DNA of 64,000 nt from Roseateles puraquae (GCF_002205845.1 NZ_NISI01000001.1:62001-126000), one strand, 5' to 3'; shown: positions 15,903-24,937, numbered from the stretch's first letter. Notes: generated by a model not told the origin, from the sequence alone. Made by a program: numbers and translations.

Positions 15903-18900
15903 GTCGACTCCTCGGGTGGTTCTGGGTGGTGCACGCCAATCTCGTTGGCGGCGTGCGACGCGGCCGGCTCCCTAGCGGCCTGACGTGCTGCCGCGCGGGA
16001 CTCGGACCATTCGTAGATGAGCGGCAGCAGCAGCAGGGTGAGCGCCGTCGACGTGAAAAGGCCGCCGACCACCACCGTGGCAAGGGGCCTCTGCGTTTCC
16101 GCTCCGACTCCAGTCGAGATCAGCATCGGGATGAGACCCAGGATGGCCACCGAAGCCGTCATCAGCACCGGTCGCAGGCGCAGCGCTGCCCCGTGGCGCA
16201 CCGCCTCGCGAATCGGCAAGCCTTGGCGCCTCAGGTCGTTCAGGAACGAGACCATCACGATGCCGTTCAGCATGGCCACGCCGAATACCGCGATGAAGCC
16301 GATGGCTGACGGCACGGACAGGTACTGGCCACTGATGAAGAGCCCGACGATGCCGCCGATGATGGCGAAGGGCACGTTGGCGATGATGAGCGTCGCGTGC
16401 CGGACCGAGTTGAATGCCGTGTACAGCAGGATGAAGATCAAGCCGATGGTCAGCGGCACGATCACCGCCAGGCGCGCCATGGCGCGCTGTTGGTTCTCGA
16501 ACGCCCCGCCCCACTCGACCCAGTAGCCGGGCGGCAACTTCACGTTAGCTGTCAGGCGAGTGCCGGCCTCCTTGACGAAACTGTCCACGTCCCGGCCTTT
16601 GACGTCCATCTGCAGGACGGAGTAGCGCTGCAACGATTCCCGGCGCACAAACGAGTAGCCCTCGGCCATCTCGATCTTGGCCACCTGCGAGAACGGCACG
16701 AGCGCACCCTCCCCTGTGCGGATCGGAATGGCCGCGATCGAAGCTGGGTCGGCGCGGAACTCGTCAGCGAGGCGTACCGCGATATCGAAACGTTTGGTTC
16801 CGTCGATCAGCGTGCTGACCGTGGCCCCGCCGATACCGGCCTGAACCACCTCCAGGATCTCGTCGGCATTGATCCCATACCGTGCTGCGGACTCCCGATC
16901 GACCTTGATGACCAATTGCGGCTTGCCCTTGTTGGCTTCGGCAGATAGGTCGGCCACGCCCGGCACCTTGTTCAGCACGTTTTTGATCTCACCAGTGAGT
17001 CGGTCCAGCGTGTTCAGATCCTCGCCATACAACTTCAGAGCCAACGTGGCGCGCACGCCAGAGATCAGTTCCTCCACCCGCATCTGAATCGGCTGCGTCG
17101 CGCCGAAGACGGCCGTCGGCACCTGCTTCTCCAGCGACTCTTGCATCTGGGACGCCAGGCCACCGTAGGAGATCTTGTCCGGCCACTCGGACTGCGGCTT
17201 GAGCTCCAGCAGCACCTCCATGTAGTTCACGTCCGCCGTCTCGCCCCGTTCGGCGCGCCCGATGGTTGCCAGCACGGTCTTCACCTGCGGAAAGTTCTTT
17301 CGCAGGTTGGCGTCCACCTCGTTCGAAACCCGAATCGATTCATCCAGCGATGTGGACGGGATCCCGGTGATCCGGAACATGATGGAACCTTCCTGCAGTT
17401 GGGGCATGAACTCCTTGCCCAGGAAGGGGAACAGGGCCAAAGAGCCGATCAGCAGCACGACCGCGATGCCTACGACCAGGCGCTTTCTGTCCAGCGCCCA
17501 GTCCAGCAGCGGCAGGTACACGCGCTTGGCGCGCGCCACGATGAAGGTGTCCTTCTCCTCTTTAGGCTTGAGAATCAAAGCGGCAAGCACCGGTACCAAG
17601 GTCAGCGATAGGAGCAGTGAGCCGGCCATCGCGAAGGTGATGGTCAGGGCCATCGGCTTGAACAGCTTCCCCTCCAAACCGCTGAGCGAAAACAGCGGCA
17701 TGAAGACCACGATGATGATGAGGATGGCAAACGCGATCGGGTTGGCCACCTCGCGCGCAGCCTCGAGGATCAAGTGCGTCTTGTCGATCGGCCCGCCCGA
17801 CTCCTTCGCGTGGGCCAGAAGCCGGAAGGCGTTCTCAACCATGACGACAGCCCCGTCGACCATCATTCCGGTCCCGATCGCCAACCCGGCCAGTGACATC
17901 AGGTTGGCGGAAAGACCAAACTGGTTCATCAGCAGGAAGGCGATGAGCATGGCCAGCGGGAGGGTCACGATGACCACCACGGCCGAGCGCACCTCGCCCA
18001 GGAACAGGAACAGGACGATCGCGACCAGCACCGAGCCTTCGACCAGGGCGCTCTCGGCCGTCTTCAACGCCTTGGCGACGATCTCCGTGCGGTCGTAGAT
18101 CGCCTTGAGTTCTACACCCTTAGGCAACGCCGCCTGGGCGGTCGAGATCTTGGCCTTCACCGCGTCGACGACGCTTTTGGCGTTCTCGTTGACGCGCGCC
18201 AGGGCCATGCCCAGCACGGTCTCCTTGCCGTTGCGGGTCACGGCACCGAAGCGCAACGCCGGCGCTTCTTTCACCTCGGCTATGTCGCGAACGTAGATGG
18301 GCGCTCCATTGCGCTCCTCGACGACGATGGTTCCGATGTCAGCTGTGCCTGTGACGAGCCCAAGGCCTCGCACGAGGTACTGCTCCGCGCCGAGGTTGAT
18401 GTACTGGCCGCCGACCTGCTTGTTGTTGGCTGCCAGGCGCTCCATCACCTGTTTAAAGCTCAGGCCGTACTTAATGAGCTTGCGCGGATCGATCTGGACC
18501 TGGAACTGTTTCTCGTGACCGCCCCAAGAGATGACATCGTCCACACCCGGTGCCGTGCGCAGGATGAGCCGAACTGTCCAGTCATGCAGCGTGCGCAGAT
18601 CCATCGCGGTCAGCTTGCTGTCCGCCGACTCGATCGTGTACCAGAACACCTGCCCAAGGCCGGAGCTGTTCGGTCCGAGCACTGGCTCCCCGTAGCCTTG
18701 CGGCAGGCGCTCCTTGGCCTCCTGCAGCTTCTCGCCAACCAGGCGGCGCGCGAAGTAGATGTCGACGTTGTCCTTGAAGTAGACGCCAACATAGGACAGG
18801 CCAAAGAGGGAGACCGAACGCACCTCCTCCACGCCCGGCAGGCCAGCCATGGCGCCTTCGATGGGTGTGGTCAGCAGCTTCTCCACATCCTCCGCAGCGA

Positions 18901-19066
18901 GGCCAGGGGATTCGGTATAGATGTTCACCTGTATGGGCGTCACGTCCGGAAACGCGTCTACAGGGACTTCCCGGAAAGCCTGTACCCCCAGCCCCACCAG
19001 CACGGTGAAGGCGACGATGACAAGGACCTTGTAGCGCAGGGAGGCGTCGACGATGGCATTGAGCAT
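15899..19066 (-). CDS. CusA/CzcA family heavy-metal RND pump (second system)
   Basis: This 1055-residue HME-RND pump has the same overall plan as CzcA, and AGGAG lies six bases before the start. Its TM4 reads LAIGTGMMVDGAVVMVEN. The Asp and Glu of VDG and VEN are kept, but the first Asp of the Czc-type DFG is absent (GTG in the best alignment), as in CusA-like pumps. This suggests another substrate class, such as Ni/Co or monovalent metal, which sequence alone cannot fix. It forms an operon with the adaptor, the outer membrane factor, a CzcI-like protein and the PII-like gene. Confidence 0.93.
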   Translation of the reverse strand: MLNAIVDASLRYKVLVIVAFTVLVGLGVQAFREVPVDAFPDVTPIQVNIYTESPGLAAEDVEKLLTTPIEGAMAGLPGVEEVRSVSLFGLSYVGVYFKDNVDIYFARRLVGEKLQEAKERLPQGYGEPVLGPNSSGLGQVFWYTIESADSKLTAMDLRTLHDWTVRLILRTAPGVDDVISWGGHEKQFQVQIDPRKLIKYGLSFKQVMERLAANNKQVGGQYINLGAEQYLVRGLGLVTGTADIGTIVVEERNGAPIYVRDIAEVKEAPALRFGAVTRNGKETVLGMALARVNENAKSVVDAVKAKISTAQAALPKGVELKAIYDRTEIVAKALKTAESALVEGSVLVAIVLFLFLGEVRSAVVVIVTLPLAMLIAFLLMNQFGLSANLMSLAGLAIGTGMMVDGAVVMVENAFRLLAHAKESGGPIDKTHLILEAAREVANPIAFAILIIIVVFMPLFSLSGLEGKLFKPMALTITFAMAGSLLLSLTLVPVLAALILKPKEEKDTFIVARAKRVYLPLLDWALDRKRLVVGIAVVLLIGSLALFPFLGKEFMPQLQEGSIMFRITGIPSTSLDESIRVSNEVDANLRKNFPQVKTVLATIGRAERGETADVNYMEVLLELKPQSEWPDKISYGGLASQMQESLEKQVPTAVFGATQPIQMRVEELISGVRATLALKLYGEDLNTLDRLTGEIKNVLNKVPGVADLSAEANKGKPQLVIKVDRESAARYGINADEILEVVQAGIGGATVSTLIDGTKRFDIAVRLADEFRADPASIAAIPIRTGEGALVPFSQVAKIEMAEGYSFVRRESLQRYSVLQMDVKGRDVDSFVKEAGTRLTANVKLPPGYWVEWGGAFENQQRAMARLAVIVPLTIGLIFILLYTAFNSVRHATLIIANVPFAIIGGIVGLFISGQYLSVPSAIGFIAVFGVAMLNGIVMVSFLNDLRRQGLPIREAVRHGAALRLRPVLMTASVAILGLIPMLISTGVGAETQRPLATVVVGGLFTSTALTLLLLPLIYEWSESRAAARQAAREPAASHAANEIGVHHPEPPEEST

Positions 19067-19079
19067 GGTTGACTCCTGC

Positions 19080-20261
19080 TCAGTGTTCGTCGCCGATTTG
19101 CGACTTCAGCACGCGCGCCTTGAGCGCATAGGTGCCTGCGATCACGACCTGCTCGCCGACCACCAACCCCGACTTGACAACAGTACGTCCGGAGAGCTTG
19201 TCGCCGAGCTCAACGGCGCGCTGCTCGTACCCGCCCTTGGCGAACAAGAAGACGGTCGGCTGCCCCTGCATGAGGACGATGGCAGCATCTGGCACGCTGA
19301 TGGCCGTAGACGTCGGTGCGTCGCCGCCCGTATCGATGATCGCTTTGGCGAACATCTCAGGCTTGAGTCTGCCGTCCCTGTTGGCCACCTCGATTCGTGC
19401 GGGAATGGTGCGGGTCTCCTTGTCCAGCAAACTCGCCACGTAGGTGACCTTCCCCTGAAAGGTCTGGTCTGGATAGGCCGCCACCACCACACCCGCCGCG
19501 ACGCCGGGCCTCACCTTGCCCAGCTGGTTTTCGGTGAGATTGGCTTCCACCCAGACGGTCGACAAGTCAGCAACGGTGAAAAGCGGGTCACTGGGCGTTC
19601 CCAATTCGCCAACGGTGGCCTTCTTCTGCACCACGGTGCCAGTCAGCGGCGCCGTCAACGGGAACGTGGATTCGACGCGGCTCAGCCGCTTGGGATCCAC
19701 GCCCAGCAACTTCAGCCGGTCCTCGGCGGCACGCAGGGCGACAGCGGCGCGCTCGCGCTCGGCCTTGAGCCTGAGGAAGTCCTTCTGCGCAATGATCTCC
19801 TCAGCGTTCAGCGCGGATGCGCGCTTGAAGTCCGCCTCAGCCGCACGATCGGTGGACTGCGCCTGAAGCAAGGCCACCGAAGCTTCACCGATGGCAAGGC
19901 TGTCCAGTGTGGCCAATGGTTGCCCCGCCTTCACCTGGTCTCCCAGATTGGCCGACACCCCGACGATGCGTCCTTCGACCCGCGGCGCGACGCGCGCGAT
20001 ACGGTCCTGGTTCACGCGGATGGTGGCCGTGACGCTGATGACGTCCGGTACCGGCTTGTTTTGCACGGTCTCGTACTGGATGCCGGCACGCTGTGCCTCG
20101 TCGGGCGCTAACTTGAGTCCTTCAGGACCACTGGCCTTTCCCGAGGGAGCCTCGGCAGACTTGGCGGGATCAGGCTTGTCGGACTTGCCGCATCCACTGA
20201 AAGCCAAGACAACGGCCATCGCTGCGACCGATGCCAAGATGGCGACTGGGCGGTTCTTCAT
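19080..20261 (-). CDS. RND adaptor (membrane fusion) protein, probable lipoprotein
   Basis: The 393-residue HlyD/CzcB-type adaptor has an N-terminal signal with a lipobox-like FSGCGKS, so it is probably anchored by lipid rather than by a helix. The alpha-hairpin and beta-barrel regions follow. It has no His-rich insert, unlike the first CzcB. The ATG overlaps the stop of the outer membrane factor gene. The C-terminus runs to LKSQIGDEH, ending in acidic and His residues. It bridges the second RND pump and its outer membrane factor. Confidence 0.92.
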   Translation of the reverse strand: MKNRPVAILASVAAMAVVLAFSGCGKSDKPDPAKSAEAPSGKASGPEGLKLAPDEAQRAGIQYETVQNKPVPDVISVTATIRVNQDRIARVAPRVEGRIVGVSANLGDQVKAGQPLATLDSLAIGEASVALLQAQSTDRAAEADFKRASALNAEEIIAQKDFLRLKAERERAAVALRAAEDRLKLLGVDPKRLSRVESTFPLTAPLTGTVVQKKATVGELGTPSDPLFTVADLSTVWVEANLTENQLGKVRPGVAAGVVVAAYPDQTFQGKVTYVASLLDKETRTIPARIEVANRDGRLKPEMFAKAIIDTGGDAPTSTAISVPDAAIVLMQGQPTVFLFAKGGYEQRAVELGDKLSGRTVVKSGLVVGEQVVIAGTYALKARVLKSQIGDEH

Positions 20262-21574
20262 GGTTGGGTTCCTTGATCCTCGGCGGGAACCCGCCCTGCG
20301 GCGTGTTCCAAGGCAATGCGGGTGGTCTGGAAATCGACCAGTGCGTCGATGAGGTCACGTCGCGCGTCCAGCGTCTGCCGGTTCACGACGATGAGTTCCA
20401 GGAGACCAATCTCTCCCGCGCGCTGCGACTTCAAAGACAACTGCTCGTTGTCCGCCAGCGTGGGCAGCACGGAGCCTTTAAGGCGCTGCACCCTCTGCTT
20501 GAGGCTCTGTAGGCGATACCAGAGCACCCGGACCTGGCTGTCGAGATCCCGCCGGGCCGCCTCGCGTTCGATCTGTGCCTGCGTCAGGTCCGTGGACGCT
20601 TGGCCGATGGCCGCGTCGTTGCGACGGAAGACCGGCAGGGGCAGGGACACCGACAGCGTGGTGAGGCGCTCACGCGCGTCCATGCTGCCTTCCCGACCGA
20701 CGTTGACGCCAACTGTGACGTCCGGGTACCGCCCTGCCCGCTCGAGTCCAAGCTTGGAACGCGCGCTGTCGACGCGCGCCGTCAGCGACCGCAGTCGCGG
20801 CTGCGAGGACGCTGTCGCGAGCAGGTCGTCCACGTTCGGCAGACCTGCATCCAGACCTCGCTCCAGGTCCCCGGTAACCTTAGGCAGGATGCGGCTGGCA
20901 GCCTGCATCGCGACACCTAGCTCAGCCGCGGCGTCATCGCGCTGCTCTTGCAGCATGGCAAGTTGGTTATGCGCTCGCTCCGACTCGACGGCGGCTAAGT
21001 TGGCGTCGAGCTTGGTGTCCTCGCCGGCAGCCCTGCGCTTTTGAACGGCGTTGGCAGTCCCTTCAAACAGGCGCACCGCCTGTTCTTCGACGGTGATTCG
21101 CTGCTGCAGCCCGAGCACGCGGAAGAACTTCTGCGCCACCTCGGCGCGAACATCCCGCCGGGTGGCCTCGATGTCTTCTTGTACGGCCGTGAGTGACGCG
21201 CCGGCGATGTCACGGCGCAGGCCCTGCTGTCCGGCGATTTCCAAAGCCTGCGTGATGCCCGCACCCCACTCCCACCGGCGGTCAGTGGGCAAGCCTGCCT
21301 GCGGCACATCCCGCCGCGTGCGGTCGATCGACACCTGCGGGTTGTTGTAGAGCGGCGAACGAGCCTCCCGGCGCGCGCCGTGAGCGGCGTCAAGCTGAGC
21401 CTGCGTGGCCCGCAAGGTGGCGTTGTTGGACTCCGCGATCTGCAGAGCCAAAGCCAGGGTCAGGTCCGGCTCTTTACCGGCCGGCGCAGACGCCGGCTGT
21501 GCTGAAACCTCCACCCAACACATGGCGGCGGACATGAGCACAGCGCTGGCAAGTACCAGCGAACGTTTTCGCAT
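20258..21574 (-). CDS. Outer membrane factor of the second metal efflux system
   Basis: This 438-residue TolC/CzcC-type protein has a signal peptide (ending about VSAQPAS) and two OEP repeats rich in coiled coil. AGGAG lies six bases before the ATG. It is about as long as the first CzcC but clearly diverged, so the second operon is not a recent duplication of the first. It is the first pump gene of the operon and overlaps the adaptor gene by four bases. Confidence 0.92.
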   Translation of the reverse strand: MRKRSLVLASAVLMSAAMCWVEVSAQPASAPAGKEPDLTLALALQIAESNNATLRATQAQLDAAHGARREARSPLYNNPQVSIDRTRRDVPQAGLPTDRRWEWGAGITQALEIAGQQGLRRDIAGASLTAVQEDIEATRRDVRAEVAQKFFRVLGLQQRITVEEQAVRLFEGTANAVQKRRAAGEDTKLDANLAAVESERAHNQLAMLQEQRDDAAAELGVAMQAASRILPKVTGDLERGLDAGLPNVDDLLATASSQPRLRSLTARVDSARSKLGLERAGRYPDVTVGVNVGREGSMDARERLTTLSVSLPLPVFRRNDAAIGQASTDLTQAQIEREAARRDLDSQVRVLWYRLQSLKQRVQRLKGSVLPTLADNEQLSLKSQRAGEIGLLELIVVNRQTLDARRDLIDALVDFQTTRIALEHAAGRVPAEDQGTQP

Positions 21575-21659
21575 CGAATTCTCCTAGTGGCATGAACCAA
21601 CGGGGAATCCGACGAGACGTCGTCGAGGTCAGAGAGGGGATAGCGCGCGTCTCGCCGGA

Positions 21660-22001
21660 TCAGGCGATGCGCAATCTGTCAGGTCGTTCTGGCAGCCCAG
21701 GGATATGGGACGCGTGCTCTAGCGGCTCCGCAAAGACATCCTGGTTGGGGGGTGAGTCGGCGGTGATCAGCACATCCACGCTCGGAACGCTGAAGCCGAA
21801 ATGGCACATCTCGCAATCAGCATGCGACAGGCTGGCCGCCTTGGTTTCCTTGGTCTGCGCCTGGCCGGAATGCTTGTGCTCGTGATGGCCGAAGTGCTTC
21901 GCGGCAATGCCGCTTTCGTGGCCGCAAAACCCGGATGCCGCTGCCCAGGTGAACTGCACCGGCAGGACGATCATCAACAGGATGACGAAAAGGCGTCTCA
22001 C
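21660..22001 (-). CDS. CzcI-like periplasmic protein (third copy)
   Basis: I place the start at GTG 22001 rather than TTG 22025, because the protein then begins (M)RRLFVILLMIVLPVQFTWAA and aligns with the starts of the other two copies. The product has 113 residues: a signal peptide, FCGHES, the His cluster KHFGHHEHKHSG, and HADCEMCHFGF. It heads the second RND operon just as czcI heads the first. Confidence 0.78.
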   Translation of the reverse strand: MRRLFVILLMIVLPVQFTWAAASGFCGHESGIAAKHFGHHEHKHSGQAQTKETKAASLSHADCEMCHFGFSVPSVDVLITADSPPNQDVFAEPLEHASHIPGLPERPDRLRIA

Positions 22002-22085
22002 GCGGTGCAGTGTATCCACGGCCAAGAGAATTGCCAGCGTCGACGTGAAGGACTGACGAGCACGCCCCCAAATTCGTCATCCGAG

Positions 22086-22103
22086 AGCGCTTCGAGAAGC
22101 GCT
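22086..22103. promoter_or_regulatory. Perfect palindrome upstream of the second efflux operon
   Basis: AGCGCTTCGAGAAGCGCT is an 18-bp inverted repeat between the JetD-like pseudogene and the third czcI-like gene, about 85 bases upstream of the latter. It is not followed by a T tract in either direction, so an operator is more likely than a terminator. The CAAATTCGTCAT motif lies next to it. Confidence 0.35.
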
Positions 22104-22181
22104 TCAATCTATCTGTCTAGACGACCAAGTACGTCCCGCTGCAGCTTTGACTCGAGCGCCAGGCACAGCTGCGGCGCCTGA

Positions 22182-22875
22182 CTATCGTGGCGTCGGCACG
22201 ATGACCCGCATGCCTTCCTGTTCATACGCAAGCTTTCGCTCGTCGACAAAGGCCCATTCCCGGTTCCAGTCGCGCGACGCGCAGATCCGGCGAATCGTCC
22301 GGAGCTCGCCATCGTCGAGGGCCTTGCGGGCGCCCTCGCTTGCTTCTTGGGTCTCTCTATTCAGCTCCCCACCCATGCCGTACAGCCTGAGTGCCCGCCC
22401 CTCATCTTGGCAGGCGGCGGCGAGCCGGTTCGCAATTCGGAACCCGCCGGCGTCGATGTCACACCAGTGCCTGACTTCAGCTGCATCAGGTAGCGCCTTC
22501 AGCATCAGACGGTAGATCCGCAGCCATGAGGGGCTGGGCATGCCCGCTGTGTAGATCAACGCGCAACCCCGGTCCGCCAAAGGAAGGCGTGCCAACTCAT
22601 GGAAGGTGGATAGGTTCTCGACGGTCAGCAATGTGTCGACCTCGCCCATCGGCTCAACCCCGTCGATATGCGTGGGCGACAGGCCTAGATACGGCCGACA
22701 GACATCCAGGGCGTGCCCGTTATACATCACTCGGACGCTCACACTCAATGGTGAAGCTGTTCTCGGGATCCCTCCAGCCGCTCCAAGCCCGCCACGCCTC
22801 AAATCGCCGCCAGCCATAGACCCGGATCACATCCGTCGCACCTCTATGCCACTGCCAGTCTGACGACTTCGACAA
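22182..22875 (-). pseudogene. Frameshifted Wadjet JetD-like (DUF2220) gene, N-terminally shortened
   Basis: The longest open frame (22182-22817) contains the JetD C-terminal topoisomerase-VI/Toprim-like domain: TVENLSTFHEL with the metal-binding Glu, and HWCDIDAGGFRI with the Asp-x-Asp pair. Another frame upstream reads DWQWHRGATDVIRVYGWRRF and later ECERPSDV, then stops at 22720-22722 exactly where the downstream frame continues YNGHALDV. The two halves form one natural protein broken by a frameshift at about 22720-22725, where loss of one TA from a GTATATAAC-like sequence would explain it. A possible TTG start lies at 22875, overlapping the preceding gene. Even repaired, about 230 residues remain, compared with roughly 380-400 for JetD, so the N-terminal domain is missing. 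No JetA, B or C lies nearby. Confidence 0.72.
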
Positions 22876-23476
22876 ACGGACCTTCGAAGCACCGTTCTCC
22901 TATCCGCCACGCGCTTACGGCAGCAACAACCAGCAGCGTATTCCCAGGAATATGCGCTCCCTCCTTTGGAGTGACGCGGCCGGTCCAGGTCATGTTGACG
23001 CGCTCGCACACCGGTACCTCCTCGGCCACCAGTGAGTCATCGATGCAGATGTTGAAACGGTCCTCCATGTACGCCCCGCCGATCGACGCAAGGACGTCAG
23101 GGTCTGCAAGCATCTGTTGTCCGACCATGCGCTTCAACGCCTCTTCGAAGATCTTGAAGTCGGTGTGCACTTCAGCCCATTTGCTTCGAGTAGAGAAAGC
23201 CACCGAAAGCAGTTCCTGCAGAGAGCCGGCCAGCGCGCTGTGCCCAAGTGCCAGCGCTCGGCACCGCGCCAAATCCAGATCGATGACCACGTGCCGCGCC
23301 TTATGGAAGTTCCTGAGCTCAGACCCCACTGCTTGGGCTGTCTGCAAAGCAGACAGCGAGGTGTAGCCCAGGCAAGCCGCGACCAGTTCCAGAGCATGGC
23401 CGAGCTTGATTGAAATGTCGTCTGCAGCGGCTTGCTTGCTCACGGCCCTCGCAATTGCAGAGATATCAATGGTCAT
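22844..23476 (-). CDS. Hypothetical protein with a GRP-like N-terminus
   Basis: This 210-residue protein has the N-terminal segment KLGHALELVAACLGYTSLSA. It resembles the short helical motif (KLxHxxALELIAxxLGYxxWxAL) found at the start of many island-borne proteins annotated as glyoxalase-related. The rest (VVIDLDLARCRALALGHSAL and a beta-rich C-terminus) is unknown to me. It overlaps the 5' end of the JetD-like pseudogene, so the two were probably one transcription unit. The upstream 147 bases contain AT-rich sequence suitable for a promoter. Confidence 0.6.
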   Translation of the reverse strand: MTIDISAIARAVSKQAAADDISIKLGHALELVAACLGYTSLSALQTAQAVGSELRNFHKARHVVIDLDLARCRALALGHSALAGSLQELLSVAFSTRSKWAEVHTDFKIFEEALKRMVGQQMLADPDVLASIGGAYMEDRFNICIDDSLVAEEVPVCERVNMTWTGRVTPKEGAHIPGNTLLVVAAVSAWRIGERCFEGPFVEVVRLAVA

Positions 23477-23623
23477 AATTAGTTACTTTGGTTTTGGCGT
23501 GGTCGGCTGCCGGCGGCCGTCAACGCCAGATGCCACCCCTGGACGAAGATGGGCGACGCAGGGGCAACCTCTAGACACGGCGCTGGGATCTACAGGCCGG
23601 AATCCGGCCCAGGCCACGGTTGC

Positions 23624-24607
23624 TTATGGCTGTGACACCGCACCGAGCGGCGGGTCGCCAGGCAAAGACAGGGATGGCTTTCCCGCGGTCGTCGAGGTCA
23701 CCAGACCCAGCGTCGAGGCGTCCTCTGGTGCTTCGATCAGCCAGTGCCTCCGGTAGCGCGAAGCCAGGCGATCCACCGTGTTCAAGTCCACATGGGTCCG
23801 AACTTCGAACTCGAGTCCGCCCGGCTCGGCTGTCGGGCGCAAGCGCCAGGGCAGCAGGAAAAGCGCCTGATCGGGCAACTCGGACCACGCCACCTGAACG
23901 CCGTACCGCAGCTTGCTCATCCGGATGAGGCTGCGAACGAACAATGCTTGCACCTGACGGGCAACCAGGAGACGCATCGCGCCCGTGTGCGATGGCAGCC
24001 AAGACCAAAAGGGTTGACCGGCCACATGAAGCCGGGCCAGGCGTGCCCTGATCAGGTCACGTGGCGCGTCGATCTGCGAGCAGAGCTCGGCCAGCGTCCT
24101 GTTGCCCGTGGCCACCAACGCCACCAGCGCGTCGTCGTATTCGCTGCCCTTTCGTACCCACAGCACGGCCACTTGGCGGAGCTTTTCCCACCACCAGAAC
24201 TCGTCAGCGCGAGTGCGGATTTCGGCGCGTGTACGGACAATGACTTGCGCGCCGTTGGCGGCCGCGATCTTGCCAAGGGCCCGCATCGCTGGGGTGGACG
24301 CATCGGTCTTGGCCACGAAGACATAGTCAACCGAGTCATCTCGCCGCGTCACGACAAAGGTAGCTTTGGCGCTGCGATCAGTGCCCGCGATGACGGCCTT
24401 CACGTCCGTTGGTTTGCGCGTCAACGACTTGGTCGTCGGCGAGAAGCGCTCCAGCACCCAGGCCTCGTAATGGAGGTCGGAGCCGAATTGCAGGGGTTGG
24501 ACGCCGAAAGGGTCGTGAGCCCGGTTCTGGGTCCGCTTGAACTCGCGATAGCGTTCCTGACGGCCGCCCCAATGGGTCACGACCGAGTGGTGGTCTTGTT
24601 CTTTCAT
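23624..24607 (-). CDS. TnsA-like protein with a degenerate catalytic core
   Basis: The 327-residue product starts MKEQDHHSVVTHWGG. The open frame extends to 24796, but that part is Arg-rich and antisense to another possible ORF. The segment HYEAWVLERFSPTTKSLTRK followed by KATFVVTRRDDSVDYVFVAK matches the order of TnsA-type endonuclease motifs (E...LeFDP...QP...PDF...VEVK). The usual Asp of PDF is replaced (ATF) and only the Glu and the final Lys remain. A helical C-terminal half follows. It may be a remnant or a non-catalytic relative of a Tn7-type transposition protein. No TnsB or TnsC partner is present. Confidence 0.45.
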   Translation of the reverse strand: MKEQDHHSVVTHWGGRQERYREFKRTQNRAHDPFGVQPLQFGSDLHYEAWVLERFSPTTKSLTRKPTDVKAVIAGTDRSAKATFVVTRRDDSVDYVFVAKTDASTPAMRALGKIAAANGAQVIVRTRAEIRTRADEFWWWEKLRQVAVLWVRKGSEYDDALVALVATGNRTLAELCSQIDAPRDLIRARLARLHVAGQPFWSWLPSHTGAMRLLVARQVQALFVRSLIRMSKLRYGVQVAWSELPDQALFLLPWRLRPTAEPGGLEFEVRTHVDLNTVDRLASRYRRHWLIEAPEDASTLGLVTSTTAGKPSLSLPGDPPLGAVSQP

Positions 24608-24622
24608 GAGAAGTGTCCAGGC

Positions 24623-24820
24623 ATGAGCCACCATCCGGTCGGGGCACAGCCCGACCGCCAAGGCTCGATGGGATGGGTCCAAGTGCGGCTCGAAGGCCGC
24701 CCATGGCTGCGCTGGGACGGGCTGTCCTGGCCCGTCGTCTTTTCGCCGCTGGGCGCGGTGACCGAAAAGCTCAGCAGGCGCTTGACGCCTGCCCAAATCC
24801 GCCGGACACTTCCTATGTAG
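24623..24820 (+). CDS. Possible 65-residue protein
   Basis: A short plus-strand frame divergent from the TnsA-like gene encodes a Trp-rich sequence including MGWVQVRLEGRPWLRWDGLS and ends 20 bases before a strong hairpin with T-rich tail. The composition looks more protein-like than the Arg-rich antisense frame over the same bases. The ribosome binding site is weak. No family is recognised. Confidence 0.3.
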   Translation: MSHHPVGAQPDRQGSMGWVQVRLEGRPWLRWDGLSWPVVFSPLGAVTEKLSRRLTPAQIRRTLPM

Positions 24821-24840
24821 GTGTTAGGAAAAAGTCCCGA

Positions 24841-24881
24841 CGCGTCAGTGGATCCCCATCCCTGACGCGTTTGGCGTTTTT
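24841..24881 (+). terminator. Strong hairpin with T-rich tail
   Basis: CGCGTCAGTGGAT (24841-24853) pairs with ATCCCTGACGCG (24858-24869) around a CCCC loop with one bulged T. The plus strand continues TTTGGCGTTTTT. On the minus strand the hairpin is followed by a TTTTT run after a short spacer, so it may stop transcription in both directions. It separates the small plus-strand ORF from the gp16-like gene. Confidence 0.6.
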
Positions 24882-24937
24882 GGGTCCCAGATTTCGGACG
24901 ACTTGGTCCTTGCGTCTGGCACCACCTCCTGTTTTTT

